From the NCBI GenBank assembly GCA_018385415.1, contig JAHAZA010000050.1, forward strand, positions 1 to 17,950: a stretch of 17,950 nucleotides of DNA, in the 5' to 3' direction. The translations under genes and the position numbers were made by a program. Below the pieces are notes generated by a model. It searched no databases. It had not been told where the DNA came from and saw only the letters and a list, made by a program, of their open reading frames with translations. The DNA is from Treponema sp. Lineage in GTDB: Bacteria; Spirochaetota; Spirochaetia; Treponematales; Treponemataceae. Positions 6,926-13,914 of this stretch are shown piece after piece; the first letter of the stretch is position 1, and every line of letters starts with the position of its first letter.

Positions 6926-7519
6926 ATGAAAAAATCTATTTTAATTCTTTCTTGTATCATGGCTGCAGCGTTAATGTTCACAAGCTGTGATTCTACAGAA
7001 GCAGAACAAACAGCAGCACAGCAGGCAGCTATGGCAAATGTTATGGGTGCTGATGGTGTAAAACGTCCAGAATGGGTACTTGCTGGTAAAGAAGATTCAA
7101 CAGGTATTTATGCTGTAGGATCTGGAAAAATGTCTAACACTACAAATTCTCTTAAGCTTGCAGAAATCAATGGCCGTGCAGAACTTACAAGAACTGTAGC
7201 TGCTGCAACACAGTCAGTTTTGAGAACTTATACACAGGACACAGGAAACAGCAAAGATGTTCTTACATACCTCGAAGAAGCAACACAGGTAAAAGCTGCA
7301 AATGTTCTTAAAGGCTCAAAAAGAAAGGATATGTGGACAGCACAGGACGGAACAGTATTCGTTTTGATGTATGTTCCTTACGAAGCAGTTCTTCCTACTT
7401 TGACAGAACCTATCCAAGAAGCTGCAAAGAATCTTGATAACTTCAAGCAGGATGCAAAAACAGTTTTGACAGAAGCAAAAGCACTTGCTGCATTCGAAAA
7501 ATATTTTGATAATAACTAA
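6926..7519 (+). CDS. LPP20-like outer-surface/periplasmic lipoprotein
   Basis: The 197-residue protein starts at the ATG at 6926, 8 nt after a consensus AAAGGAG; an in-frame ATG at 6851 lies inside the promoter and is rejected. Residues 1-21 form a lipoprotein signal ending FTSC; the Phe at -3 is unusual in proteobacteria but accepted in the looser spirochaete lipobox. The mature part has the LPP20 pattern: RPEWVLAG (47-54), IYAVGSG (61-67), an Ala-rich helix LKLAEINGRAELTRTVAAA (77-95) and TVFVLMYVPYEAVL (143-156). The consensus ribosome binding site and promoter suggest an abundant protein. It is the last gene of the envelope cluster and is followed by a strong terminator. The precise role is unknown. 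Confidence 0.75.
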   Translation: MKKSILILSCIMAAALMFTSCDSTEAEQTAAQQAAMANVMGADGVKRPEWVLAGKEDSTGIYAVGSGKMSNTTNSLKLAEINGRAELTRTVAAATQSVLRTYTQDTGNSKDVLTYLEEATQVKAANVLKGSKRKDMWTAQDGTVFVLMYVPYEAVLPTLTEPIQEAAKNLDNFKQDAKTVLTEAKALAAFEKYFDNN

Positions 7520-7537
7520 TTTTTAAAATATTCCGAT

Positions 7538-7579
7538 AAAGACTATAGGTACTTTTTTGTACTTATAGTCTTTTTTTTT
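7538..7579 (+). terminator. Strong intrinsic terminator after the envelope cluster
   Basis: A 15-bp stem with a single G-U pair (7538-7552 with 7559-7573) closes a six-T loop and runs directly into nine Ts (7571-7579). It sits 18 bp after the stop of the third envelope gene and separates this cluster from thyX. Confidence 0.9.
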
Positions 7580-7625
7580 GTCCAAAAAGAAGATATGTAA
7601 AAATTATTGTAACAAGGAAATAAGC

Positions 7626-8459
7626 ATGGCCCATTGTATCGTTCCAGCAGCAGAGTTAATTCTTGATAAGGAATTTAAGGTTTTAGACAAAGGTTTTGTA
7701 AGAATGGTTGACTACTTCGGAAGTGATCAGCGTATTGTTCAGGCTGCCCGTGTATCATATGGTGACGGAACAAAATCCATTTCTGAAGACGAAGCTTTAA
7801 TCGATTACCTTATCCGCCACCAGCACACTTCACCATTTGAACAGGTTGTATTTACATTTCATCTTAAGATGCCAATCTTTATTGCCAGACAGTGGATGCG
7901 TCACCGCATGGGTCGTATGAACGAAATGTCAGGCCGTCTCTCTGTCATGAAAGAGGAATTTTATATTCCTTCCATCGAAAACATGGACCCACAATGTAAA
8001 GACAAACTGGAACGGGCTCTTACACCATTAGATGCAGATGAAGCAAAGGCAATCCAGAAAGATTTTGAAAAAGGTCAGAAAAAGTCTTACGAATCATATA
8101 AATCCTTAATCGAAAAAGGTCTGGCCCGCGAAATTGCTCGTATTAACCTTCCACTTTCCACATACACAGAATTTTACTGGCAGATGGATCTGAATAACCT
8201 TTTCAGATTCTTAAAACTCCGTCTCGACAGCCATGCTCAGCTGGAAATGCGGGAATACGCAAAAATCATCCTTGAACTTATTAAGACAGTGTGCCCTATG
8301 GCATGTGATTCATTTGAAAACTGTATCTTAAAATCGGTAAGCTTTAACGGCAAAGAAATCGCTGCATTAAGAAAAGTAATGGCAGGAGAAGCAAATCCTC
8401 TCTCTGGAAAAGAACTGGACCGCTTCCTGACAAAGTTCAGAAGCGGCCAGCAGCTGTAG
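7626..8459 (+). CDS. thyX: Flavin-dependent thymidylate synthase ThyX
   Basis: The 277-residue enzyme methylates dUMP to dTMP using methylenetetrahydrofolate and FAD/NADPH. It carries the ThyX signature RHRX7S (R92-H93-R94 to S102) and RHQHTSPFE (64-72) before it. The conserved NLFRFLKLRLDSHAQLEMR (191-209) supplies FAD- and dUMP-binding residues. The family's usual length is about 220-250; the extra residues are a C-terminal extension ending in a basic tail and a charged helix near 122-158. The start at 7626 is fixed by AAGGAAA just upstream; frames reaching further up run into the terminator. It stands alone between a terminator and a convergent gene, so it must have its own promoter; no convincing one is visible. 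Complete. Confidence 0.95.
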   Translation: MAHCIVPAAELILDKEFKVLDKGFVRMVDYFGSDQRIVQAARVSYGDGTKSISEDEALIDYLIRHQHTSPFEQVVFTFHLKMPIFIARQWMRHRMGRMNEMSGRLSVMKEEFYIPSIENMDPQCKDKLERALTPLDADEAKAIQKDFEKGQKKSYESYKSLIEKGLAREIARINLPLSTYTEFYWQMDLNNLFRFLKLRLDSHAQLEMREYAKIILELIKTVCPMACDSFENCILKSVSFNGKEIAALRKVMAGEANPLSGKELDRFLTKFRSGQQL

Positions 8460-8480
8460 GTAAGAACAACAGTTAAAATA

Positions 8481-10151
8481 TCAATATCCGTCTGACATCT
8501 CACGGTTGCGGTCTTTCTTACAAAGTTCATCGTAAACAAGACTGCGTGTTTTAAGTTCATCTTTAAGGCTCTGTGGGAAAGGAATGTTGCGCCAGAAAAT
8601 TCCACGAACTTCTTTATCAAGACGCTGAACACCTTCAGATTCCTTTGTCATCCAGAGAACGTAATCCTGAATAAAGTACTGCTTAAGATCGCCCTTAAGT
8701 TTCTGCTTGTCGATCCATTCGTAGTACTGACCTGTAAGCCCTTCTTCCATCCAGTAGTAAGATGCCTTTTCTTTTGCAACCTGCCATCTTAAGTCTGCAA
8801 CTGCAGTCAGTACAGCAATCTTAAGATCACGCGGATACATAGGAATTACGATACGGCCGCGGCTTGTAACGCGGTTATAACGGTCAAATGGTTCCCAACA
8901 GAATCCTGCGTCACCATATGTTGGTAAAAGCAATACAAATGGAACGATGCGGTTTGGTACATTCTTGTGAATACGACAGAATGCACCTGGATCAATTGAT
9001 TCAACCCATTTAAGAATGTTTACGACATTTTCCCTGAATCCTGTTCCCTGTGGAAGACAGTGATAGAACTCACGAGTGTAAATTGGGAACTGGTTACCCT
9101 GACGACCACAAGTCATTTTTGCCATCTGGCGTACAGTTTCATATTCAGTATCGATGTCGCCAGTATTTACAGAAACAATTTCCGGGCCTTGAGCAATTTT
9201 ATCAGTTACTGAGTTATAAGCTTCAGATGCTTCTTTGAACTCGTGGAGAGCTTTTGAAAGCTCTTTGTTATTTTTAGAAAGAGAGTGAAGGTAATTCTGA
9301 ATTTCGGCAAAGAGCTTCTGCTGAGTTTCTGTATAAGCGTCTTTGTGAGGATCACATCCAGGTACTGGAAGGTGATCACAAAGAGCATCAACGCGGCTCT
9401 TTAATTCTGCTTCCATCATTGCACGTTCAGATTCTTTTACGTTAAGAATACCTTCAGCGCTCTGAAGTTTACCTGAGTTTTTTGACTGAAGCTGCATCAA
9501 TCTCTGCTGTTCCTGCATTGCAGCACCTTCAGCAGTTGTAGCCTTTCTAGGCTGACGAACTTCGTCGGTAGTAGAACATTTGATCTGTCCTGTAGCAATT
9601 CCTCTAAACCACTCATCAAGATAGAATACAGGTTCGCCTGTTTCGTTATCTAAAATTGTTTTTGCAAAAAGTTCTTTGTGTTCAGGCTTAAAGAGTGAAG
9701 GAAGTAAAACCGCAAAACGCATGAGCATACGTTTTGTAATATCACAATGCTTATCAGCCATCTTTGGCGCAATGGAATGAATAAATTCCCAGTAAGCCAT
9801 AATAACCTGCTGACGATAAACCATGCGGTCTTTACTATCTTTACAGGTCAAGTATTTTGAAAGTACCTGATGAAGACGCTGAGAATTTGAACCTTCTCCG
9901 GCAATGGCTACTTTATAGTAAGACGGATTATCAAACCAATCCGCAGGTTCATCATTATAGATATGTGTTACTTCTTTAAATTCTTTGATACTTAAATCAA
10001 CTTCAGGAACAAGACCTGGTGCTTTTTTAGGCTGAGCTTCTGCTTCGCTTTCGAGAACCATTCTCTCAAAATCCATGCTGGCACTTGGTTTGTAAGGCTG
10101 CGCATCATTCAGTAAGGCAGCAATTGATGGGTCAATATCACTATTACTCAT
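8481..10151 (-). CDS. Conserved cytosolic protein of unknown function with central coiled coil
   Basis: I do not recognise this 556-residue protein. It has no signal peptide or membrane span. The N-terminal 50 residues look disordered. An alpha-helical domain spans about 60-200 (NPSYYKVA, then AYWEFIHSIAPKMADKH). A Gln/Glu/Lys-rich region at about 205-320 is probably coiled coil. A C-terminal domain rich in Trp, Tyr and Pro (about 345-556) contains FPIYTREFYHCLPQGTGFRE and LLPTYGDAGFCWEPFDRYNR. The start at ATG 10151 is preferred over ATG 10172 because a promoter -10 box lies only 2 bp before the latter; GGAG is 12 nt upstream. It converges on thyX with 21 bp between stop codons and no terminator. 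Composition matches its neighbours, so recent transfer is not indicated. It is likely a spirochaete-lineage protein, which is inference. Confidence 0.75.
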   Translation of the reverse strand: MSNSDIDPSIAALLNDAQPYKPSASMDFERMVLESEAEAQPKKAPGLVPEVDLSIKEFKEVTHIYNDEPADWFDNPSYYKVAIAGEGSNSQRLHQVLSKYLTCKDSKDRMVYRQQVIMAYWEFIHSIAPKMADKHCDITKRMLMRFAVLLPSLFKPEHKELFAKTILDNETGEPVFYLDEWFRGIATGQIKCSTTDEVRQPRKATTAEGAAMQEQQRLMQLQSKNSGKLQSAEGILNVKESERAMMEAELKSRVDALCDHLPVPGCDPHKDAYTETQQKLFAEIQNYLHSLSKNNKELSKALHEFKEASEAYNSVTDKIAQGPEIVSVNTGDIDTEYETVRQMAKMTCGRQGNQFPIYTREFYHCLPQGTGFRENVVNILKWVESIDPGAFCRIHKNVPNRIVPFVLLLPTYGDAGFCWEPFDRYNRVTSRGRIVIPMYPRDLKIAVLTAVADLRWQVAKEKASYYWMEEGLTGQYYEWIDKQKLKGDLKQYFIQDYVLWMTKESEGVQRLDKEVRGIFWRNIPFPQSLKDELKTRSLVYDELCKKDRNREMSDGY

Positions 10152-10174
10152 TTTTTCTAAAAACTCCAACATAT

Positions 10175-10203
10175 ATTGTAAAGCATTAATTTAAATTATG
10201 CAA
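10175..10203 (-). promoter_or_regulatory. Promoter of the orphan gene ending at 8481
   Basis: On the minus strand TTGCAT (10203-10198) and TACAAT (10180-10175) are separated by 17 bp. The -10 lies 2 bp from the ATG at 10172, which excludes that start and supports the ATG at 10151, with a leader of about 17 nt carrying GGAG. The -35 is only a 3/6 match. Confidence 0.45.
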
Positions 10204-10209
10204 TTTTCT

Positions 10210-10238
10210 TTGACATTGATTTCAATTTAGAATAGTAT
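10210..10238 (+). promoter_or_regulatory. Promoter of the MATE gene, predicted leaderless start
   Basis: TTGACA (10210-10215, 6/6) and TAGTAT (10233-10238) are exactly 17 bp apart. The -10 ends 7 nt before the ATG at 10246, leaving no room for a leader, and no Shine-Dalgarno is present. Confidence 0.7.
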
Positions 10239-10245
10239 TCCGATT

Positions 10246-11589
10246 ATGACTGATTTTACTAAAGGACCCATTGTACGCCCTCTTATTTTATTCGCAGTTC
10301 CTGTTCTGCTTGGAATTGTATTTCAGCGCCTTTACAATGTATTTGACACAATGCTGGTTGGTCGCTTTATTGACAAGACAGCCCTTGCAGCAGTTGGAGC
10401 CAGTGGCATAATCTTTAACCTTTTCATTACTATCTGCAATGGTTTTTCTAACGGCTTTGGAATTGTTATCGGTCAGAAATATGGTGCAGAAAATCAGGAT
10501 GAATTAAAAAAAGCAATTGCAGGAGCTTATCTTTTTGCAATTATCATTTCAATTATATTAACTGCATTAGGAATTATTTTTATAAATCCAATTCTTCGTC
10601 TCATTCAAGTTCCAGAAGAGCTTTTTCCACAGGCACGCACTTACCTTCTGATTCTCACAATGGGTCTTGTACTTACAGTCATGTACAATGTCTTTACAAA
10701 CATTCTACGTTCCTTTGGTGATTCTGTAATGCCTCTTGTTTTTCTCATTGTCAGTGTTGCATTAAATTTTGGCTTTGACATTCTTTTTATCGTAGTTCTA
10801 AAAATGGGTGTTGCCGGCACTGCAATTGCCACAGTAATTGCCCAGGGAATTTCTGCTTTACTTACAATTCTGTTCAGTCTGACACGCCGTCCGATTATGA
10901 GAATCAAGCTGTCGGAATTCAAAATTCCATCAAACGTAATCCGTGAGCTTTTATCACAGGGCGCTGCAATGTCATTAATGTTTACAGTCGTAGACATCGG
11001 TTCTGTAGTTTTACAGGCCGGCATCAACGCATTAGGCGGAAAACTGGGAAGCGATTTGATTGCAGGTTACACAGCAGGAAGAAAATATCTTGAACTGGGA
11101 ATGATTCCAGGGGGCGCCTTTGCAGTTTCATCTGCAAGCTTTGTAGGTCAGAATTATGGTGCAAAACAATATGGACGAATCAAAAAAGGAGTAGGCGCCC
11201 TGATTTTAATTTCGTGGATCTGTGCAACAGCTACACTTTTTATCTCAATCTTTGCCGGTCGTCTTCTTATCACTTCCATCACAGGAAAAGATGCCGGAGA
11301 CTTTGTAATCAACACCGGGCTTAAATATCTGCGTATCGGAGTGCCATTCTATTACGCTCTTTACGTACTTGTTATTATTAGAAGTTCTTTACAAGGAATT
11401 AATCAGAAACTGCTTCCTTTAGTTGCAAGCGGAATTGAGCTTCTTGTAAAAATCCTTGCCACAGCGTGGTTAATTCCTGCATTGGGGTATATAATGGTAT
11501 GTATAGCAGAACCAATAATCTGGGTTCTGGGAATGTTGTGGGTTACACCTGCGTTCCTTATATCATTAAAGAAATTAAGCAAAGATTAA
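10246..11589 (+). CDS. MATE family multidrug/metabolite exporter
   Basis: The 447-residue protein has about twelve hydrophobic helices. Its opening is typical of the MATE family: GPIVRPLILFAVPVLLGIVF (7-26), then RLYNVFDTMLVGRF with the conserved D34, and LAAVGASG (47-54). The second half repeats the pattern with GGAFAVSSASFVGQNYGAKQ. MATE proteins export cationic drugs or metabolites in exchange for Na+ or H+; the substrate cannot be read from the sequence. Length is normal. It diverges from the orphan gene and converges on the PII-like gene, with which it shares a terminator hairpin. It is a single-gene unit; its message should be leaderless. Confidence 0.93.
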   Translation: MTDFTKGPIVRPLILFAVPVLLGIVFQRLYNVFDTMLVGRFIDKTALAAVGASGIIFNLFITICNGFSNGFGIVIGQKYGAENQDELKKAIAGAYLFAIIISIILTALGIIFINPILRLIQVPEELFPQARTYLLILTMGLVLTVMYNVFTNILRSFGDSVMPLVFLIVSVALNFGFDILFIVVLKMGVAGTAIATVIAQGISALLTILFSLTRRPIMRIKLSEFKIPSNVIRELLSQGAAMSLMFTVVDIGSVVLQAGINALGGKLGSDLIAGYTAGRKYLELGMIPGGAFAVSSASFVGQNYGAKQYGRIKKGVGALILISWICATATLFISIFAGRLLITSITGKDAGDFVINTGLKYLRIGVPFYYALYVLVIIRSSLQGINQKLLPLVASGIELLVKILATAWLIPALGYIMVCIAEPIIWVLGMLWVTPAFLISLKKLSKD

Positions 11590-11602
11590 AAAAATTACTC
11601 AA

Positions 11603-11627
11603 AATTACATCGTGTAATTATTTTTTT
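11603..11627. terminator. Hairpin terminator between convergent MATE and PII-like genes
   Basis: AATTACA and TGTAATT form a 7-bp stem with a three-base loop (11603-11619), followed on the plus strand by a run of seven Ts (11621-11627). It begins 14 bp after the MATE stop codon and overlaps the stop codon of the PII-like gene. On the minus strand a T-rich stretch also follows, so it may act in both directions. Confidence 0.7.
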
Positions 11628-12271
11628 CCAAGCACTCTAAAATCCTGCACGCCGTTGCAGAAAACGATACCCGTACCAGGCTTCTGGAAGCATTTTAAAT
11701 CCATGATGGCTTTGACTATATCATCTTTTTTTTCTGATGGAACTAAGATAATGAGCATGTCTTTTTCTGGAACAATTTCTGTGCCAAAGAATTTTTCATC
11801 GCCTTCTTTTGCAGTTCCGCGAGCATTGATAATTGTACCGCCACCAGCACCTGCTTTTCTAGCGGCCGACATGGCATCTTCTGCGTATCCTTTGTTAACG
11901 ATTACATTTATCATCTGGTAATTACTTTCACTCATTGTCTTTTCTCCTTTTTCTGCTGAACATCCACAATTTGTGCCGGCCTTAAAAAATTCCCCTACAT
12001 CCATAGAAAACAGAATGCCAAATTTTTTCTTTTTGTATTCAGTTACTTTATTAATAGCATCAATCACCGTCATGGCATCTGAACTAGCAACAATGTTATA
12101 GGTAATGTCCTTTGTTACATCTCCAAAACCCAAAAGCTGTACAAGTCCGTTTTCAGAAGTTTCGCGACCTCTGAGGACAGTTCCTCCCGGGCAGCACGCA
12201 TCCCTGGCGGCATTAACAATCAGTTCACCTTCATATTGAGGAACTACCGTAACAATCAGTTTATGACTCAT
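11618..12271 (-). CDS. Fused tandem PII-like regulatory protein
   Basis: The 217-residue soluble protein consists of two PII-like ferredoxin-fold units, about 1-98 (KLIVTVVPQY, PGGTVLRGRE, ITYNIVASSD) and 117-217 (QMINVIVNKGYAEDAMSAAR, GGGTIINARG, DMLIILVPSE). The loop after GGT is shorter than the T-loop of GlnB, and the uridylylated Tyr region is absent, so this is a divergent PII-like protein rather than a GlnB. The linker holds NCGC (101-104), and CC occurs at 26-27. Its ATG overlaps the DUF1538 stop (TAATG) and has GGAGG 6 nt upstream, so the two genes are translated together. Transporter-linked PII proteins gate or tune their partner; here that is inference. A second strong ribosome binding site lies before codon 113, suggesting that a separate second domain is also made. 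Confidence 0.8.
   Translation of the reverse strand: MSHKLIVTVVPQYEGELIVNAARDACCPGGTVLRGRETSENGLVQLLGFGDVTKDITYNIVASSDAMTVIDAINKVTEYKKKKFGILFSMDVGEFFKAGTNCGCSAEKGEKTMSESNYQMINVIVNKGYAEDAMSAARKAGAGGGTIINARGTAKEGDEKFFGTEIVPEKDMLIILVPSEKKDDIVKAIMDLKCFQKPGTGIVFCNGVQDFRVLGKK
11933..11950 (-). promoter_or_regulatory. Internal Shine-Dalgarno and ATG within the PII-like gene
   Basis: AAAGGAG (11950-11944) lies 8 nt before an in-frame ATG (11935-11933) at codon 113, exactly at the junction of the two PII-like units. Translation from here would give a 105-residue protein, the normal size for one PII-like chain. It may be functional or a relic of two genes that fused. Confidence 0.55.
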
Positions 12272-13791
12272 TAACAGCCTCCATCGGAACTTTTCCGTTC
12301 CTGCCTTGAAGTTTTTATCTTAAACATGATTCCCATTATCTGAATGGCAATCAAAGGCATCATTGCAACCAATGCAATTACGCCAAAGGAATCGTTATAG
12401 TTTGCCCCACAGCTAGCAGCACCAAGTGCAAAGGAAAGAACAAAAGTAGATGTCAAAGGCCCTGAAGCAACACCACCTGAGTCAAATGCGATTCCTGAAA
12501 ACAGTGGCGGACAGAATATCATCAGCAGCATAGAAAATATGTATCCGGGAATCAGAATGTATTTCAGGTTAATTCCTGCAATTGACCTCCAGAGTGCAAG
12601 AGCAATAGCAACAGCAGTTCCTACTGAAAGGAATACTAAAAGAAGTTTACGGGTGATTGTACCACCAGATACTTCCTCTACCTGTTCACTTAATACCCAC
12701 ACGGCAGGTTCCGCACAGACAATCACGGCACCGAAAATAATTCCTATAACAATGAGAAGCACAAACCAGAAGCCACCCTGGTTCATAGCCATTGTTCCCA
12801 GATACGAACCAAGTTTACTTCCGACCTGAGTGAAGCCGCCGTTTACTCCAATAAGGAATATGGCAAGTCCCACAAAACTATAAATAAAACCGATTACAAC
12901 ACGGGCAACCTGAAGAGCTGTCATTTTCAAAAGCGTAAACTGAAATAAAAGGAACAGACAAAAAAGCGGTAATATGGAAATTACAGAATCCCGAAGAACC
13001 TCCAGCGCAACATTTCCGAAAGGCCCGAAAATCTGCTGCATTACTGAACCGCCACTTATACATTCTGCAGCAGAAGCTGCTTCTGCAACAGTCATGTTAT
13101 CAAAGCATCCCGTCATTTTGAGTATAAGGGAATAAATCAAAACCGCCATGACAGGACCAACCGAACAAATTCCTGTAAGACCAAAAGAATTATTACTGTC
13201 AGAACGTACAGATGAAACACCAAGACCAAGTGCCATAATAAACGGAACAGTCATGGGGCCTGTTGTAGCACCACCAGAATCGAATGCAATTCCGATAAAG
13301 CTGTCAGGACAGAAAATCATAATTCCGAACAACAATACATAAAAAATGAAAAAAGTCCACTTAATAGAAAGACTGAACACAATTCGTACAAGGCCAATGG
13401 TAATAAAAATTCCTACTCCACCGGCAATTACAAAGGTAAAAATATTTTTATTTACGAAATCAAAAATACCACGAACCTGAATTCCAAAAACCTGAATATC
13501 CGGTTCTGCAGCTGTTACAATTAAACCAATTAAAAAAGCGCAGCCCAACAGCAAAGGCAAGCTTCGTTTTTTAGTCAGTTCAGCACCACATCGCTCGCCC
13601 ATAGGCTGAATACCAAGATCAATACCAACAAGAAAAATTGTAAGGCCAATAATCAAAAGTATTCCGCCAATAATAAAACGTATCAGCAAGAATTTATCTA
13701 AAGGAACAACAGTGAACCCCAGCAAAAGCACAATAGCCATTACAGGCAGAACAGAAATTGCAGTCTCTTTCAGTTTATTTAACACATTCAC
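12271..13791 (-). CDS. DUF1538 membrane protein with two homologous halves
   Basis: The 506-residue protein has about twelve to fourteen membrane helices and an internal duplication. Each half carries a FL.G...G motif (FLVGIDLGIQPMGE 53-66; FLIGVNGGFTQVGS 312-325), AEP (95-97; 360-362), FDSGG followed by a GP turn (170-179; 436-445) and NNSFG/NDSFG (200-204; 466-470). The repeated Asp/Ser/Gly and Glu motifs within helices look like a substrate or ion path with inverted or tandem pseudo-symmetry. The family has no established substrate that I know of. The neighbouring PII-like gene suggests a regulated carrier. The start is GTG at 13791 (another GTG two codons on); no Shine-Dalgarno is present and a promoter ends 6 nt before it. 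Family call is confident; carrier function is inferred. Confidence 0.85.
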   Translation of the reverse strand: MNVLNKLKETAISVLPVMAIVLLLGFTVVPLDKFLLIRFIIGGILLIIGLTIFLVGIDLGIQPMGERCGAELTKKRSLPLLLGCAFLIGLIVTAAEPDIQVFGIQVRGIFDFVNKNIFTFVIAGGVGIFITIGLVRIVFSLSIKWTFFIFYVLLFGIMIFCPDSFIGIAFDSGGATTGPMTVPFIMALGLGVSSVRSDSNNSFGLTGICSVGPVMAVLIYSLILKMTGCFDNMTVAEAASAAECISGGSVMQQIFGPFGNVALEVLRDSVISILPLFCLFLLFQFTLLKMTALQVARVVIGFIYSFVGLAIFLIGVNGGFTQVGSKLGSYLGTMAMNQGGFWFVLLIVIGIIFGAVIVCAEPAVWVLSEQVEEVSGGTITRKLLLVFLSVGTAVAIALALWRSIAGINLKYILIPGYIFSMLLMIFCPPLFSGIAFDSGGVASGPLTSTFVLSFALGAASCGANYNDSFGVIALVAMMPLIAIQIMGIMFKIKTSRQERKSSDGGC

Positions 13792-13797
13792 AACATA

Positions 13798-13826
13798 AAT
13801 ATAATGGATATATTCTTTTCATTCAA
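13798..13826 (-). promoter_or_regulatory. Promoter of the DUF1538/PII-like operon, predicted leaderless
   Basis: On the minus strand TTGAAT (13826-13821) and TATATT (13803-13798) are exactly 17 bp apart. The -10 ends 6 nt before the GTG at 13791, with no ribosome binding site between. Confidence 0.6.
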
Positions 13827-13858
13827 CGATTACCCTCTCCAGAATATCTCTCTTAGAT

Positions 13859-13887
13859 TTGAATTTATGCACTTTATGATGTATTAT
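13859..13887 (+). promoter_or_regulatory. Promoter of the pheA operon
   Basis: TTGAAT (13859-13864) and TATTAT (13882-13887) are 17 bp apart; a second TATTAT overlaps at 13885-13890. The transcript would begin near 13894 with a leader of about 20 nt and a weak AGG 9 nt before the ATG. Confidence 0.5.
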
Positions 13888-13914
13888 TATAGAAAGATTT
13901 TATAGGTTTAAAAA

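Noticed and set aside
7578..7625. N-terminal extension of ThyX from a TTG
   Set aside because: The TTG lies in the T tract of the terminator, and AAGGAAA directly precedes the ATG at 7626, where family similarity begins.
11466..11921. Plus-strand open frame across the MATE end and the PII-like gene
   Set aside because: It runs through the convergent terminator and is antisense to the well-supported PII-like gene; the product resembles no family.
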